DNA from: Phyllobacterium pellucidum | Lineage (GTDB): Bacteria > Pseudomonadota > Alphaproteobacteria > Rhizobiales > Rhizobiaceae | Direction of reading: 5' to 3' | DNA: 64,000 nt | Assembly: GCF_013327855.1 (NCBI RefSeq) | Contig: NZ_JABUMX010000002.1 | Coordinates: 744,001-808,000 of the forward strand | Part shown: one piece after another, positions 8,442-16,596 of the stretch | Layout of the letters: each line of letters begins with the position of its first letter | How positions within the stretch are numbered: position 1 is the first letter of the stretch | The notes under the pieces: model-generated | What the model was told of the DNA's origin: nothing | What the model saw: only the letters and a program-made list of their open reading frames with translations | Databases searched by the model: none | Made by a program: the position numbers and the translations under genes

Positions 8442-8723
8442 ATGAGCAATCCCGTCAAGGACAATGTTGCTGACAGTCGCTACGAGATACCGATTGCCGA
8501 TGGAGCAATCGCCGCCGCCTACTACAGGATTGAGGATAACGCGGTGGTATTGATTCATACCGAAGTGCCATTCGAATATTCGGGCCAAGGCATTGCCTCG
8601 AAACTGGCCGCGGGCGTGTTCGAACTCATTCGTGCGAGCGGACGGAAAGTCGTGCTGAAGTGCCCTTTCATGGCAAGGTTTTCGGCCAATCATCCCGAAT
8701 ACCGTGATCTCGTTGCAGGCTGA
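8442..8723 (+). CDS. small GNAT-type N-acetyltransferase (YidJ/Acetyltransf_CG)
   Basis: 93 residues from ATG 8442 (AGAGGGA site upstream). It matches the minimal GCN5-related fold of the Acetyltransf_CG family: a short beta sheet, the acetyl-CoA loop around GQGIASKLAAGVFE, and a conserved C-terminus with CPFMARFSANHPEY. Substrates of this group are unknown. It is second in an operon with the AhpD-like gene and is followed by a strong terminator at 8756. Confidence 0.85.
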   Translation: MSNPVKDNVADSRYEIPIADGAIAAAYYRIEDNAVVLIHTEVPFEYSGQGIASKLAAGVFELIRASGRKVVLKCPFMARFSANHPEYRDLVAG

Positions 8724-8755
8724 TTCCGACTGCTCCGTCACGACCTATAGTGCTG

Positions 8756-8787
8756 AAAAAGCCTTCGCTTCATCGCGAAGGCTTTTT
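8756..8787 (+). terminator. Rho-independent terminator
   Basis: A perfect 13-bp stem (AAAAAGCCTTCGC paired with GCGAAGGCTTTTT) with a 6-nt loop lies 32 bp after the acetyltransferase stop. It ends the AhpD-acetyltransferase transcript. The A tract on the 5' side means it can work in both directions. Confidence 0.92.
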
Positions 8788-8836
8788 CGTTGCGGTATCA
8801 GCCCAACACCGAAGCTAACGCTGGCGCGGGGTGGCT

Positions 8837-8865
8837 GCCTAAACTTCCGGATAGGTCGCCTAAAC
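8837..8865. promoter_or_regulatory. direct repeat GCCTAAAC, 21 bp apart
   Basis: GCCTAAAC occurs at 8837-8844 and again at 8858-8865, exactly two helical turns apart, about 110-140 bp upstream of the NmrA-like gene. The layout suits an activator of the FixJ type. The factor is not known. Confidence 0.35.
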
Positions 8866-8900
8866 CCGGTGACTAGAGCGCTAGGCCCCGTGCACGATGG

Positions 8901-8924
8901 AATGATTTTCCCTCTCCAATCATT
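8901..8924. promoter_or_regulatory. inverted repeat AATGATT-N10-AATCATT
   Basis: A perfect 7-bp inverted repeat 50 bp upstream of the NmrA-like ATG, inside the likely promoter. This position suits an operator. There is no T tract, so it is not a terminator. Confidence 0.35.
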
Positions 8925-8975
8925 GTCGAAAGCGGTCAACCAATCCGAACACTCACTTTCGACAGGAGAATTGCC

Positions 8976-9737
8976 ATGAAGATCGTTCTTATCGGCGGAA
9001 CGGGACTAATCGGCTCCAAGACTGCGGCGCGCCTGCGCAGCAAGGGCCACGATGTCCTGGCCGCCTCGCCCAACACCGGCGTGAACACCATTACCGGCGA
9101 AGGGCTGGCGGAGGCCCTGGTCGGCGCTGAAGTGGTGCTCGATCTTGCAAACTCGCCCTCCTTCGAAGACAAGGCGGTCCTTGAATTTTTTCAGACGTCG
9201 GGGCGCAATCTGCTCGCAGCCGAAACCAAGGCCGGCGTAAAGCACCATATCGCCCTCTCGATCGTTGGAACGGAGCGATTGCCGGAGAACGGATACTTCA
9301 AGGCCAAGCTCGTTCAGGAGAAGCTCATCAAGGAATCTTCGATCCCTTACACGATCGTGCATTCCACGCAGTTCCTCGAGTTCCTCAAGGGTATCGCCGA
9401 CACAGGAACGGTAGGTAAGGTTGCCCGGATTTCACCGGCCTATTTCCAGCCTATCGCAGCCGATGACGTTGCCGATGTGATGGCGGCCGTTGCGGTCGGA
9501 AAACCGATCAACGGCATGATCGAGATTGCGGGACCAGAGCGCGTCCGGATGAACGATCTCGTTGCCCACTACCTCAAGGAAATCAACGATCCGCGGACAG
9601 TCGAGGCCGACACCCATGCGCTCTACTTCGGGTCCGAGCTGAATGACCAGTCGCTCGTACCCGGCGACGGCGCACGGATCGGCAAGATCGGCTTCCGAGA
9701 TTGGCTGCGCCAATCGCAGCTGGCGCCGGCGAAGTAG
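8976..9737 (+). CDS. NmrA-like NAD(P)-binding protein (atypical SDR), copy 1
   Basis: 253 residues. The N-terminal Rossmann motif GGTGLIG (residues 7-13) marks an atypical SDR/NmrA-like protein; the Ser-Tyr-Lys triad of classical SDRs is not evident. A YFKAKLVQE segment and the HSTQFLEF motif are shared with the paralogue at 11,786. Family members act as NAD(P)H-dependent reductases or redox sensors. An AGGAG site precedes the ATG. It starts a same-strand run that continues with the cupin, the MscS channel and the second copy. Confidence 0.88.
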   Translation: MKIVLIGGTGLIGSKTAARLRSKGHDVLAASPNTGVNTITGEGLAEALVGAEVVLDLANSPSFEDKAVLEFFQTSGRNLLAAETKAGVKHHIALSIVGTERLPENGYFKAKLVQEKLIKESSIPYTIVHSTQFLEFLKGIADTGTVGKVARISPAYFQPIAADDVADVMAAVAVGKPINGMIEIAGPERVRMNDLVAHYLKEINDPRTVEADTHALYFGSELNDQSLVPGDGARIGKIGFRDWLRQSQLAPAK

Positions 9738-9750
9738 CAATTGAGCAACG

Positions 9751-9776
9751 GGAAGGAATTTCCCGTGATTCCTTCC
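9751..9776. promoter_or_regulatory. intercistronic palindrome, 9-bp arms
   Basis: GGAAGGAAT and ATTCCTTCC form a perfect 9-bp inverted repeat with an 8-nt loop, 14 bp after the NmrA-like stop and 28 bp before the cupin ATG. A second, overlapping hairpin (GGGAA with TTCCC) is mutually exclusive with it. It may be an operator, a processing/stability hairpin or a weak attenuator; no U tract follows. Confidence 0.45.
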
Positions 9777-9803
9777 AATTCCACAAGCTGAAGGGAAACC
9801 AAA

Positions 9804-10220
9804 ATGATCAGAACCATCTTGTTATCGGCGATCATCGTCGCCGGAAATGCAGCGGGCGCCTTGGCTCACGATGCCGGCAAGGAATCGAAAGTCACGCTTG
9901 TCTACGAACATGAGCTGCCGAATGTGCCGGGCAAGAGCATGAAGGGCGTACTCGTCGAGTATGGTCCGGGCGGATCGTCCGCTGCACATACCCATCCCGA
10001 TTCCGCCTTCATCTATGCAACGGTCCTTGAGGGAGCCGTCACGAGCAAGGTCAATGACGGCCCGGCAAAAATCTACAAGGCGGGCGAAAGCTTTTCGGAA
10101 TATCCCGGCGACCGCCATGCTGTCAGCGAGAATGCCAGCACGACTGAACCGGCCAAGCTGCTTGCGGTATTCGTCGTCAATACCGACGAGAAGGATCTGG
10201 TGCTGCCCTACCATGAATAA
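9804..10220 (+). CDS. secreted cupin-domain protein
   Basis: 138 residues. An N-terminal signal peptide ends near ALA-H (residue 21), so it acts in the periplasm. The rest is a single small cupin barrel: GGSSAAHTHPDS gives the metal-binding histidines of motif 1, and PGDRHAVSENAS the motif 2 His. Such one-domain cupins bind a divalent metal; the activity is unknown. It lies 66 bp after the NmrA-like gene and 21 bp before the MscS-type gene, so it is probably part of one operon. Confidence 0.88.
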   Translation: MIRTILLSAIIVAGNAAGALAHDAGKESKVTLVYEHELPNVPGKSMKGVLVEYGPGGSSAAHTHPDSAFIYATVLEGAVTSKVNDGPAKIYKAGESFSEYPGDRHAVSENASTTEPAKLLAVFVVNTDEKDLVLPYHE

Positions 10221-10241
10221 ACAGGTTGCCAAGGGTGAGGC

Positions 10242-11762
10242 ATGAACATCGATCCAACCATTGCGGACATGATGTCCTCGCCAATCATCAACGCCGGCTG
10301 GGTCGCCCTGGCCGGTGTTGCTGCCACACGCGCGCTCGTGCGCCGTCATTCGATCTTGAAACTGATTGCGCAGATTGCGTTTTTCATAGCGCTGACAGGA
10401 ATACTGCTCGCCAACGGCATCCTGCCCTATGACATCGATCCTGGCCGCGGCTCGGCGGTCGAGACGGTCGTTCTCGCACTCGTCAAAATCGTGTGGTGGA
10501 TGAATGTCGCATGGGCGCTTGTTGCCTTTGTCAGGTTGTTTCTCGTGCTGGAACATACGCCGCGCGAGGCACGCCTCATCCAGGATATCGTTGTCGGGCT
10601 GATCTATCTCGGCACCGCTTTGTCGATCGTCGCATTTGTATTCGGTGTGCCCGTCGGCACCTTGCTTGCAACATCCGGTATCTTTGCGATCATTCTTGGC
10701 CTTGCCCTTCAGAACACTTTGAGCGATGCCTTCTCCGGAGTGGCGCTCAACCTCGGACGGCCGTTCGTCCTCGGCGACTGGATCAAGCTCAGCGATGGCA
10801 CGGAGGGTCGCGTCGTTGAGAGCAATTGGCGCGCAACCCACCTCTTGACCTCCGGCAATAATATCGCGGTTCTGCCAAACGGCTTTCTTGCCAAACTTGG
10901 ACTAACGAATGTCAGCCATCCGAACGAGACGCACGGCATTCCATTGTCGTTGAGAATAGCGCCGACCAAACCGCCCGCAGCAGCCATCGAATGCATGGAG
11001 ATGGTCCTCTTGAGCTGCAATTCGATCGTCAGGGATCCGCCTCCGCTGGTTGCCTTGCGGGGGCTCGATGCCGCGGCAATCGAGGTCGATCTCCTGTTCC
11101 GCGTATCGAGCCTGGCTTACAGTATCTCGGCCAAGAATGAATTGATTGACCTCGTCTACCGTCATACGCGCTCGGCAGGATTGATCTTGGCGAGCCCCGC
11201 CTCGTCACCGAGTTTGGGAGGAGCAAGCTCCGCCATCCCTGACGCGCCAAACTCGCCCGCCAGGGAACTTCTCGAATCGGTACCATTCTTCGCAGCACTT
11301 TCGGGCGAAGAGCGACAGGCCCTGGCCGATGCGGGTTCGAGCAGGATTTACCGAAAAGACGAGATCGTCGCACGCCAAGGGCAGACACTGGGTTCGTTAA
11401 TGTTTGTCCAACGCGGAGTGCTTCTCCTCACCCGGCAGGGTCAGCACGGCGAAGACGAGATCATGCGCCTGGCTCCAGGCGACTTCTTTGGCGAGGATGC
11501 TCTACTTCCCGGAACCGCAGAACCCGGAACCATGACCGCAATTGCGTCAACAGTAATCTTTGAGTTGGACAAGAAGCATTTGGCCCCCCTCTTCGAAGAG
11601 CGGCCTGACATGGCCGGCGATCTTGCGGCGATGCTGGCGGGTCGATTTGAAATGGGCCTTCGCGACGCACATTCGACGCGGGACCGAACGCACCGCCGCT
11701 CGGTGACCGAAATGCTGAAATCCATGGAAACTGCATTCCTGGCGCCTAACGGCGGCCCCTAA
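10242..11762 (+). CDS. MscS-family channel with C-terminal cyclic-nucleotide-binding-like domain
   Basis: 506 residues. About four or five membrane segments precede a MscS pore helix and beta domain (GIFAIILGLALQNTLSDAFSG, then GRPFVLGDWI). The C-terminal third (from about residue 345, LLESVPFFAALSGEER) is a CAP/CNBD-like fold. This is the layout of the bacterial cyclic-nucleotide-gated (bCNG) branch of MscS channels. The phosphate-binding cassette FFGEDALLPGTAEPGTMTAIAS keeps the GE but has no Arg at the usual cNMP phosphate position, so ligand binding may differ or be lost. Inner membrane; same operon as the cupin. Confidence 0.88.
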   Translation: MNIDPTIADMMSSPIINAGWVALAGVAATRALVRRHSILKLIAQIAFFIALTGILLANGILPYDIDPGRGSAVETVVLALVKIVWWMNVAWALVAFVRLFLVLEHTPREARLIQDIVVGLIYLGTALSIVAFVFGVPVGTLLATSGIFAIILGLALQNTLSDAFSGVALNLGRPFVLGDWIKLSDGTEGRVVESNWRATHLLTSGNNIAVLPNGFLAKLGLTNVSHPNETHGIPLSLRIAPTKPPAAAIECMEMVLLSCNSIVRDPPPLVALRGLDAAAIEVDLLFRVSSLAYSISAKNELIDLVYRHTRSAGLILASPASSPSLGGASSAIPDAPNSPARELLESVPFFAALSGEERQALADAGSSRIYRKDEIVARQGQTLGSLMFVQRGVLLLTRQGQHGEDEIMRLAPGDFFGEDALLPGTAEPGTMTAIASTVIFELDKKHLAPLFEERPDMAGDLAAMLAGRFEMGLRDAHSTRDRTHRRSVTEMLKSMETAFLAPNGGP

Positions 11763-11785
11763 CGCAACTCTGAAAGGAAGCAACG

Positions 11786-12538
11786 ATGAAAATCACGGTC
11801 ATGGGAGCAAGCGGCCTCATAGGCACGCGTCTCGTCGAAAAACTTCGGCAAGCAGGCATGGAAGTGGTGGGCGCATCCCCTTCTCTCGGCGTCGACAGCG
11901 TGACGGAAGAAGGCCTGCGGGGAGCGATCAACGGCGCTGAGGTCGTCATCGATGTCACCAACACCACCTCGTTCGGCGACGATTCGGCATTGGGCTTCTT
12001 CAAGGCATCGACCCGGAACCTCCTCGCCGCGGCGGCAGATGCAGGCGTCAGCCATTACCTCGCACTCTCCGTGGTCGGAACGCCTCGCCTGGTGGAGAGT
12101 GACTATTTCCGCGCGAAAATGGTGCAGGAAAATCTTATCCGAGCCGCACGCAGGCCCTATACCATCCTGCATTCCACACAGTTTTTCGAGTTCATCAACG
12201 GGGTGATCGAGATGAGCGCCAAGGGCGATGAGTTCCAGCTCCCCTCGGCCCTCGTTCAACCGATCGCTGCCGACAATGTCGCCGCAATTCTGGCCGAACT
12301 GGCGATGGCAGCGCCGCGCAACGATACCGTGGAGATAGGCGGACCTGAACGGTTCGGTCTCGACGAAATTGCGCGTGTCCAGCTCGCCGCCGATGAAGAC
12401 CGGCGCGAGGTCATCCGCGATGACAGAGCGCGCTACTATGGTGTCGAACTTAACGACGACACGCTTCTTCCGCTGAAGGGATCGCGCCTTGGCTCGCTGC
12501 GCTACGGCGACTGGCTATACCGCTCCATGGCGAATTGA
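11786..12538 (+). CDS. NmrA-like NAD(P)-binding protein (atypical SDR), copy 2
   Basis: 250 residues with the Rossmann motif GASGLIG. By eye it shares about half its residues with the protein at 8976, including RNLLAA, the YFRAKMVQE segment, HSTQFFEF and the PIAAD...GGPER region. It lies 23 bp after the MscS-type gene with its own AAGGAAG site, so it is probably the last gene of the run NmrA-cupin-MscS-NmrA. The duplication flanking two unrelated genes suggests retained paralogues with separate substrates. Confidence 0.88.
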   Translation: MKITVMGASGLIGTRLVEKLRQAGMEVVGASPSLGVDSVTEEGLRGAINGAEVVIDVTNTTSFGDDSALGFFKASTRNLLAAAADAGVSHYLALSVVGTPRLVESDYFRAKMVQENLIRAARRPYTILHSTQFFEFINGVIEMSAKGDEFQLPSALVQPIAADNVAAILAELAMAAPRNDTVEIGGPERFGLDEIARVQLAADEDRREVIRDDRARYYGVELNDDTLLPLKGSRLGSLRYGDWLYRSMAN

Positions 12539-12628
12539 CGAGGCAATCCACTTCAGCCGCTCGAAGAAGCGCTGATGAGATCGGAGCCAATCGGCCTCGA
12601 CCTATACAAAATACAACTGGAAATTTAT

Positions 12629-12653
12629 AACACAACCTTGTATGGGTTGTGTT
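12629..12653. promoter_or_regulatory. operator-like palindrome AACACAACC-N7-GGTTGTGTT
   Basis: A perfect 9-bp inverted repeat with a 7-bp spacer ends one base before ATG 12654 and contains the alternative ATG 12642 in its spacer. Rrf2 regulators commonly bind palindromes of this size at their own promoters. The position supports autorepression of the Rrf2 gene and makes 12654 the better start. Confidence 0.65.
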
Positions 12654-13280
12654 ATGAAGAAGCCCAGGATTGAACAACCCTCGAAAACGGCAGACGGCGG
12701 TGCTGCCGGCCGAGTGAGTCTGTATGGGGCCGCGGTTGAGTATGGCATTCACTGCATGCTCTGGCTTATCGAGCCGCGTGCGAAGCCGGTCAGCAGCCGC
12801 GATCTTGCCGAGTTGCAGGGCGTGCCGTCCGCATTGATGTCGAGAATCATGCCCAAGCTTGAAAAGGCGGGGCTGGTCACATCGATCAGCGGCATCAGCG
12901 GCGGTTACCGGCTCGCCAAGGCGCCGCAGGACATCACGGTCCTCGAGGTTGTCGATGCGATCGATGGCGGCAAGGGCGTCTTTGACTGCAGGAATATCCG
13001 CAAGAACTGCGTTTTGTTCCGCGGCAATGCCCCCACCTGGATCACGAGTGGCGTTTGCGGGGTTCACGCCGTCATGCTGCGGGCCGAGAAAAGCATGCGC
13101 AATGAAATGAGCCGGACAAGCTTGCTGGACCTGGCAATGGGTTTCGGCGAGCTGGCCCCCGCTGATTTCGGACCAAATGTCGGTCAGTGGCTGGATGACC
13201 GCGCATCCAATCGCGAAATTGCCCGCATTTCGGCGGTCAGGGACAGTTCACGAAAGCGACGGCGCAGTACCAACGAGTGA
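12654..13280 (+). CDS. Rrf2 family transcriptional regulator
   Basis: 208 residues (212 if ATG 12642 is used). An N-terminal winged helix of Rrf2 type has the recognition region SSRDLAELQGVPSALMSRIMPKLEKAGLV and the GGYRLAKAP wing. A central cysteine cluster, C-x6-C-x15-C (FDC, NCVLF, GVCGVH), could ligate an Fe-S cluster or sense redox change. This spacing is wider than the IscR or NsrR pattern. It follows the second NmrA-like gene and is a plausible regulator of the surrounding redox genes. Confidence 0.88.
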   Translation: MKKPRIEQPSKTADGGAAGRVSLYGAAVEYGIHCMLWLIEPRAKPVSSRDLAELQGVPSALMSRIMPKLEKAGLVTSISGISGGYRLAKAPQDITVLEVVDAIDGGKGVFDCRNIRKNCVLFRGNAPTWITSGVCGVHAVMLRAEKSMRNEMSRTSLLDLAMGFGELAPADFGPNVGQWLDDRASNREIARISAVRDSSRKRRRSTNE

Positions 13281-13320
13281 TCGTTGACGAACAACAGTTT
13301 GACTCCTTGCAACGCACTGG

Positions 13321-14007
13321 ATGGACAAGATGAATCTTTCGACGGGGACCTTAGTGACTGCCAAACCAACTTATCCCGATCAAAATCCGATCGTCCTTGT
13401 TGTCGACGATGACGAATCGCTCCGGCTTTCGATTTGCGATCTTCTGGAATCTGTCGGTATCGAAGCCGCCGGTTTCGCCTCGACGCAGGCGCTGATGGAC
13501 GCAGACCTCCTCGACCGGCCGGGCTGCATGATACTCGATGTCCGCATGCCTGGCGTCAGCGGGCTGGATTTTCAATCGCGCCTTGCCGCAAGTGGCATTT
13601 CAGCATCCATTATTTTCCTCACCGGCTACGGCGACATACCGATGACGGTGCAGGCGATGAAGGCGGGGGCGATCGAGTTCCTCACCAAGCCCGTGCGCGA
13701 ACAGACGTTGCTCGACGCGGTGAACAAAGCCATCGAAATCGACAAGGAAAGACGCGCCGCGCAACTCACCAAAGACGCCAATATCGCGCTCTACGCGACG
13801 CTCACGCCGCGCGAACGGCAAGTCATGGAAGCTGTGGTGCGGGGAGCCTTGAGCAAGCAGATCGCCTTTGAGCTGAACATATCGGAAATTACCGTCAAGC
13901 TCCACCGAAGCAGCGTGATGCGCAAGATGAAAACCTCGTTCGTCACCCAACTGGTGCACGCCTGGCAGTCCATACCATCGGACATACGCAATGACTATGC
14001 GGCCTAG
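13321..14007 (+). CDS. FixJ-family response regulator (receiver + LuxR-type HTH)
   Basis: 228 residues. The receiver has acidic D29-D31, phospho-acceptor D73 in MILDVRMPG and lysine in TKPV. The LuxR-type HTH starts at LTPRERQVM and includes ISEITVKLHR. It is the closest relative in this window of the regulator at 1481. It is first in the second two-component cluster, followed by a receiver-only gene and a PAS kinase on the same strand. ATG 13330 is an alternative start; neither has a strong ribosome site. Confidence 0.92.
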   Translation: MDKMNLSTGTLVTAKPTYPDQNPIVLVVDDDESLRLSICDLLESVGIEAAGFASTQALMDADLLDRPGCMILDVRMPGVSGLDFQSRLAASGISASIIFLTGYGDIPMTVQAMKAGAIEFLTKPVREQTLLDAVNKAIEIDKERRAAQLTKDANIALYATLTPRERQVMEAVVRGALSKQIAFELNISEITVKLHRSSVMRKMKTSFVTQLVHAWQSIPSDIRNDYAA

Positions 14008-14090
14008 TCTTTGGTATGGCTGTGATGAGACCGGGACTCAGCAGATACTAAAATCGAGTTGTCACAGTAGGTTGCGCGAAAGTATTCATT

Positions 14091-14471
14091 TTGGCCCCAG
14101 TACCAGTTATTGCAGTCGTCGACGACGACGCAAGCGTCCGCGAGGCCTTGGCGGAATTACTCGAGGTGTTCGACTTCAAGTGCCGGGCGTTCGAAAGCCC
14201 CGAAACATTCCTGGCAGCGCATGCCCCGGGGCGGTTCGACTGCCTGATCACAGACCTTCACATGAAAGCTATAAGCGGGCTTCAATTGCAGCAGAAGCTT
14301 GCCGAGGTCGATCCCGGCTTACCCATCGTCTTCATTTCGGCACACTCGGACCCCGCAGCAAGGTCGAGGGCGCTTCACTGTGGGGCAATCGCCTTTCTGA
14401 ACAAGCCGATCGACGACAATGTGCTCTATCGGCACATCATATCCGCCCTCAATCGTGGTTCGAAGGAGTAA
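14091..14471 (+). CDS. single-domain response regulator (receiver only)
   Basis: 126 residues from a TTG start at 14091; I see no in-frame ATG nearby. CheY-like receiver with acidic D11-D13, phospho-acceptor D55 in LITDLHM and a lysine in LNKPI. The motif after the aspartate (LHMKAISG) lacks the usual MPG. No output domain. It sits between the FixJ-type regulator and the kinase, the same composition as the left-hand cluster, so it is a probable relay or sink component. Confidence 0.85.
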   Translation: MAPVPVIAVVDDDASVREALAELLEVFDFKCRAFESPETFLAAHAPGRFDCLITDLHMKAISGLQLQQKLAEVDPGLPIVFISAHSDPAARSRALHCGAIAFLNKPIDDNVLYRHIISALNRGSKE

Positions 14472-14547
14472 GATCGATCACGAACGACACCGCCAGCCGG
14501 TGAATTGAAACGCAATCGACCATCGCGTCAGAAAACGGAGGTCGCAG

Positions 14548-16596
14548 ATGGAACTCGCAGATTACGCGACCGACAGTGCAATTCGCTACGATCTCGAAGG
14601 CACAATTCATTACTGCAACCCCGCGACGACAACCCATTATGGATGGGTTGTCGCGACCATGATCGGCCGGCATTTCCAGGATCTCATGCCGGAGCCTGAC
14701 CAGGGCACCGTGCTTTGGAATCATCTGTTGAAGAACGGGCATTGGGACGGCGCGTTGCAGCGGCTCTCGCATTCTGGCGCGGTAGTCGAGGCCAATATCC
14801 GGTTGGCACTTCGCAAAGACGGTTTGGGCAATCCACTGGATGTTGTCGAATTTTCCACGGTGCAAGCCAATGCCGCCGTCTCGCTGCCTCATAGCACGGC
14901 GTTGGGGACGGCAGCCTGCTGGCAATTCAACCTGAGACGTGCCCTGCCCCTGTTTGCCCCCGTCAATGCACCGGCGAACCGGGATCCGAGCGCCGATGAA
15001 TGGTGTCCAGATCGATTGGATACGCTCCTCACCGCCATCCAGATAACGGATGTCAATGACGAAGCCATACGCCTGTTCGGGTTGCCGGAAGATCGTGACC
15101 GGGTGATCGACCGACCTGTTGCCAGCCTATGGCCCGAGCAAAGCCGCGCAGCACTTGGAGATTTGCTCACCGCCCTGGTTGCAAAGACCGACGCGGAGCC
15201 GGAGATACGGGAAATTCCCGTCGTTGGCCGATTGCAGCAAGTCGTTCTGACGGGTTGGCGAGCGACCGACCCGCGGTGCCCCGATACAGTCTTCGTCCGC
15301 GTCAAAGCCGTATTGAACGCGCCAAACGCGCTGATCGAACTGGAAGCGAGCCAGAGTCGATATCGCAACCTGATCTCCTATCTGCCCATCCCGGTCTGGC
15401 AGATCGACGCCCGCGCCGCAGGGCGTATTTTCGACCGCCTGAGGGAGGGCGGCCTCGACGACATGGCTGCCTATTCAGAGGAACACCCCGATCTCGTCGA
15501 TCTTACCTGCGAACTTGTGCAGGTATTCGACGTCAATGATGATGCCATGTCTCTCTTCGGGAGCAAGGAACGTTCGGACTTTACCGGTCCGGTCGGCTAT
15601 CTGTTTGCGGGCACGCCCGGCGCCGCGCGGCGCGTTATGCTGGCGCATTTTTCCGGCGCGCGGAACCACGTCGAAGAACTCAAGGTGAAGACGTTCGATG
15701 GCCGCGTGATTGACGTGCTGCTGTTGGTGACCTTCCCGGTTCCCGGCGAACGGCTCGATACAACGATCATCATCATGATAGACAACACGGCGCGCCTTGA
15801 GGCGGAAGCAAAGCTGCGCAGGATCGAGTCGGATTTCTCGCACGCATCGCGGCTTTCGACCTTGGGCGAAATGACCACGTCGATCGCGCACGAGATAAAG
15901 CAGCCGCTCGCGGCAATCCTGATGAATGCCCAGACGAGCCTGCGATATCTGAGGAAAGCCGAGCCCAATCTCGACAAGGCAGATCAACTGACGTCTCGCG
16001 TTGTCGATAGCGCCCAGCGCGCCAGCGATATAATCGGTCGGATCCAGGACATGGCGCGCAAGCGTGCGCCGTCCTACGCCTTGCTTGGTTTGAACGACGT
16101 CGTGCGCCAATGCCTGATCTTTCTTCGCCACGAAAGCGAAGACAAGGATGTGGTGATCAAATCCAGTCTTGAGCCGAACCTGCCGTTGATCGATGGCGAT
16201 CGAATTCAGTTGCAGCAGATCATCGTCAATCTGATCGTCAACAGCATCCAGGCCATGAAGTCGGCACCGAAAACCCGACGCGAGATTTGCCTCGAGACCA
16301 GCCTGGACGACAACGATCAGGTTGTTTTCTCGATCCGGGATACGGGCACGGGCATCGCCGTCAATCACATGGAACGGATATTCGACGGTTTCTTCACGAC
16401 AAAGGAGGGCGGCCTCGGCATAGGACTTGCCATATGCCAGTCGATCGTCAAGGCCCACGGCGGAACGATCGAGGCTTTCAATCATCCGGACGGCGGAGCT
16501 GTATTTCGCTTCGCGATCCCGTCCAAAAGCGCTTTCAAAGCATCCGGCAATCCGGCTTCTTCCGAGCAAGCGGCATCAGAAAATCGCCCCTATTGA
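14548..16596 (+). CDS. soluble PAS sensor histidine kinase
   Basis: 682 residues, ATG preceded by GGAGG. No membrane segments. An N-terminal PAS (about 8-115) is followed by two further PAS-like regions (about 140-265 and 270-420); the third carries a long insertion after PVWQIDARA. HisKA has the phospho-His in SIAHEIKQPLAAI, followed by the N box NLIVNSIQAM and G box FFTTKEGGLGIGLAI. The catalytic domain resembles that of the kinase at 3275. It should phosphorylate the two receiver proteins just upstream. Confidence 0.92.
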   Translation: MELADYATDSAIRYDLEGTIHYCNPATTTHYGWVVATMIGRHFQDLMPEPDQGTVLWNHLLKNGHWDGALQRLSHSGAVVEANIRLALRKDGLGNPLDVVEFSTVQANAAVSLPHSTALGTAACWQFNLRRALPLFAPVNAPANRDPSADEWCPDRLDTLLTAIQITDVNDEAIRLFGLPEDRDRVIDRPVASLWPEQSRAALGDLLTALVAKTDAEPEIREIPVVGRLQQVVLTGWRATDPRCPDTVFVRVKAVLNAPNALIELEASQSRYRNLISYLPIPVWQIDARAAGRIFDRLREGGLDDMAAYSEEHPDLVDLTCELVQVFDVNDDAMSLFGSKERSDFTGPVGYLFAGTPGAARRVMLAHFSGARNHVEELKVKTFDGRVIDVLLLVTFPVPGERLDTTIIIMIDNTARLEAEAKLRRIESDFSHASRLSTLGEMTTSIAHEIKQPLAAILMNAQTSLRYLRKAEPNLDKADQLTSRVVDSAQRASDIIGRIQDMARKRAPSYALLGLNDVVRQCLIFLRHESEDKDVVIKSSLEPNLPLIDGDRIQLQQIIVNLIVNSIQAMKSAPKTRREICLETSLDDNDQVVFSIRDTGTGIAVNHMERIFDGFFTTKEGGLGIGLAICQSIVKAHGGTIEAFNHPDGGAVFRFAIPSKSAFKASGNPASSEQAASENRPY

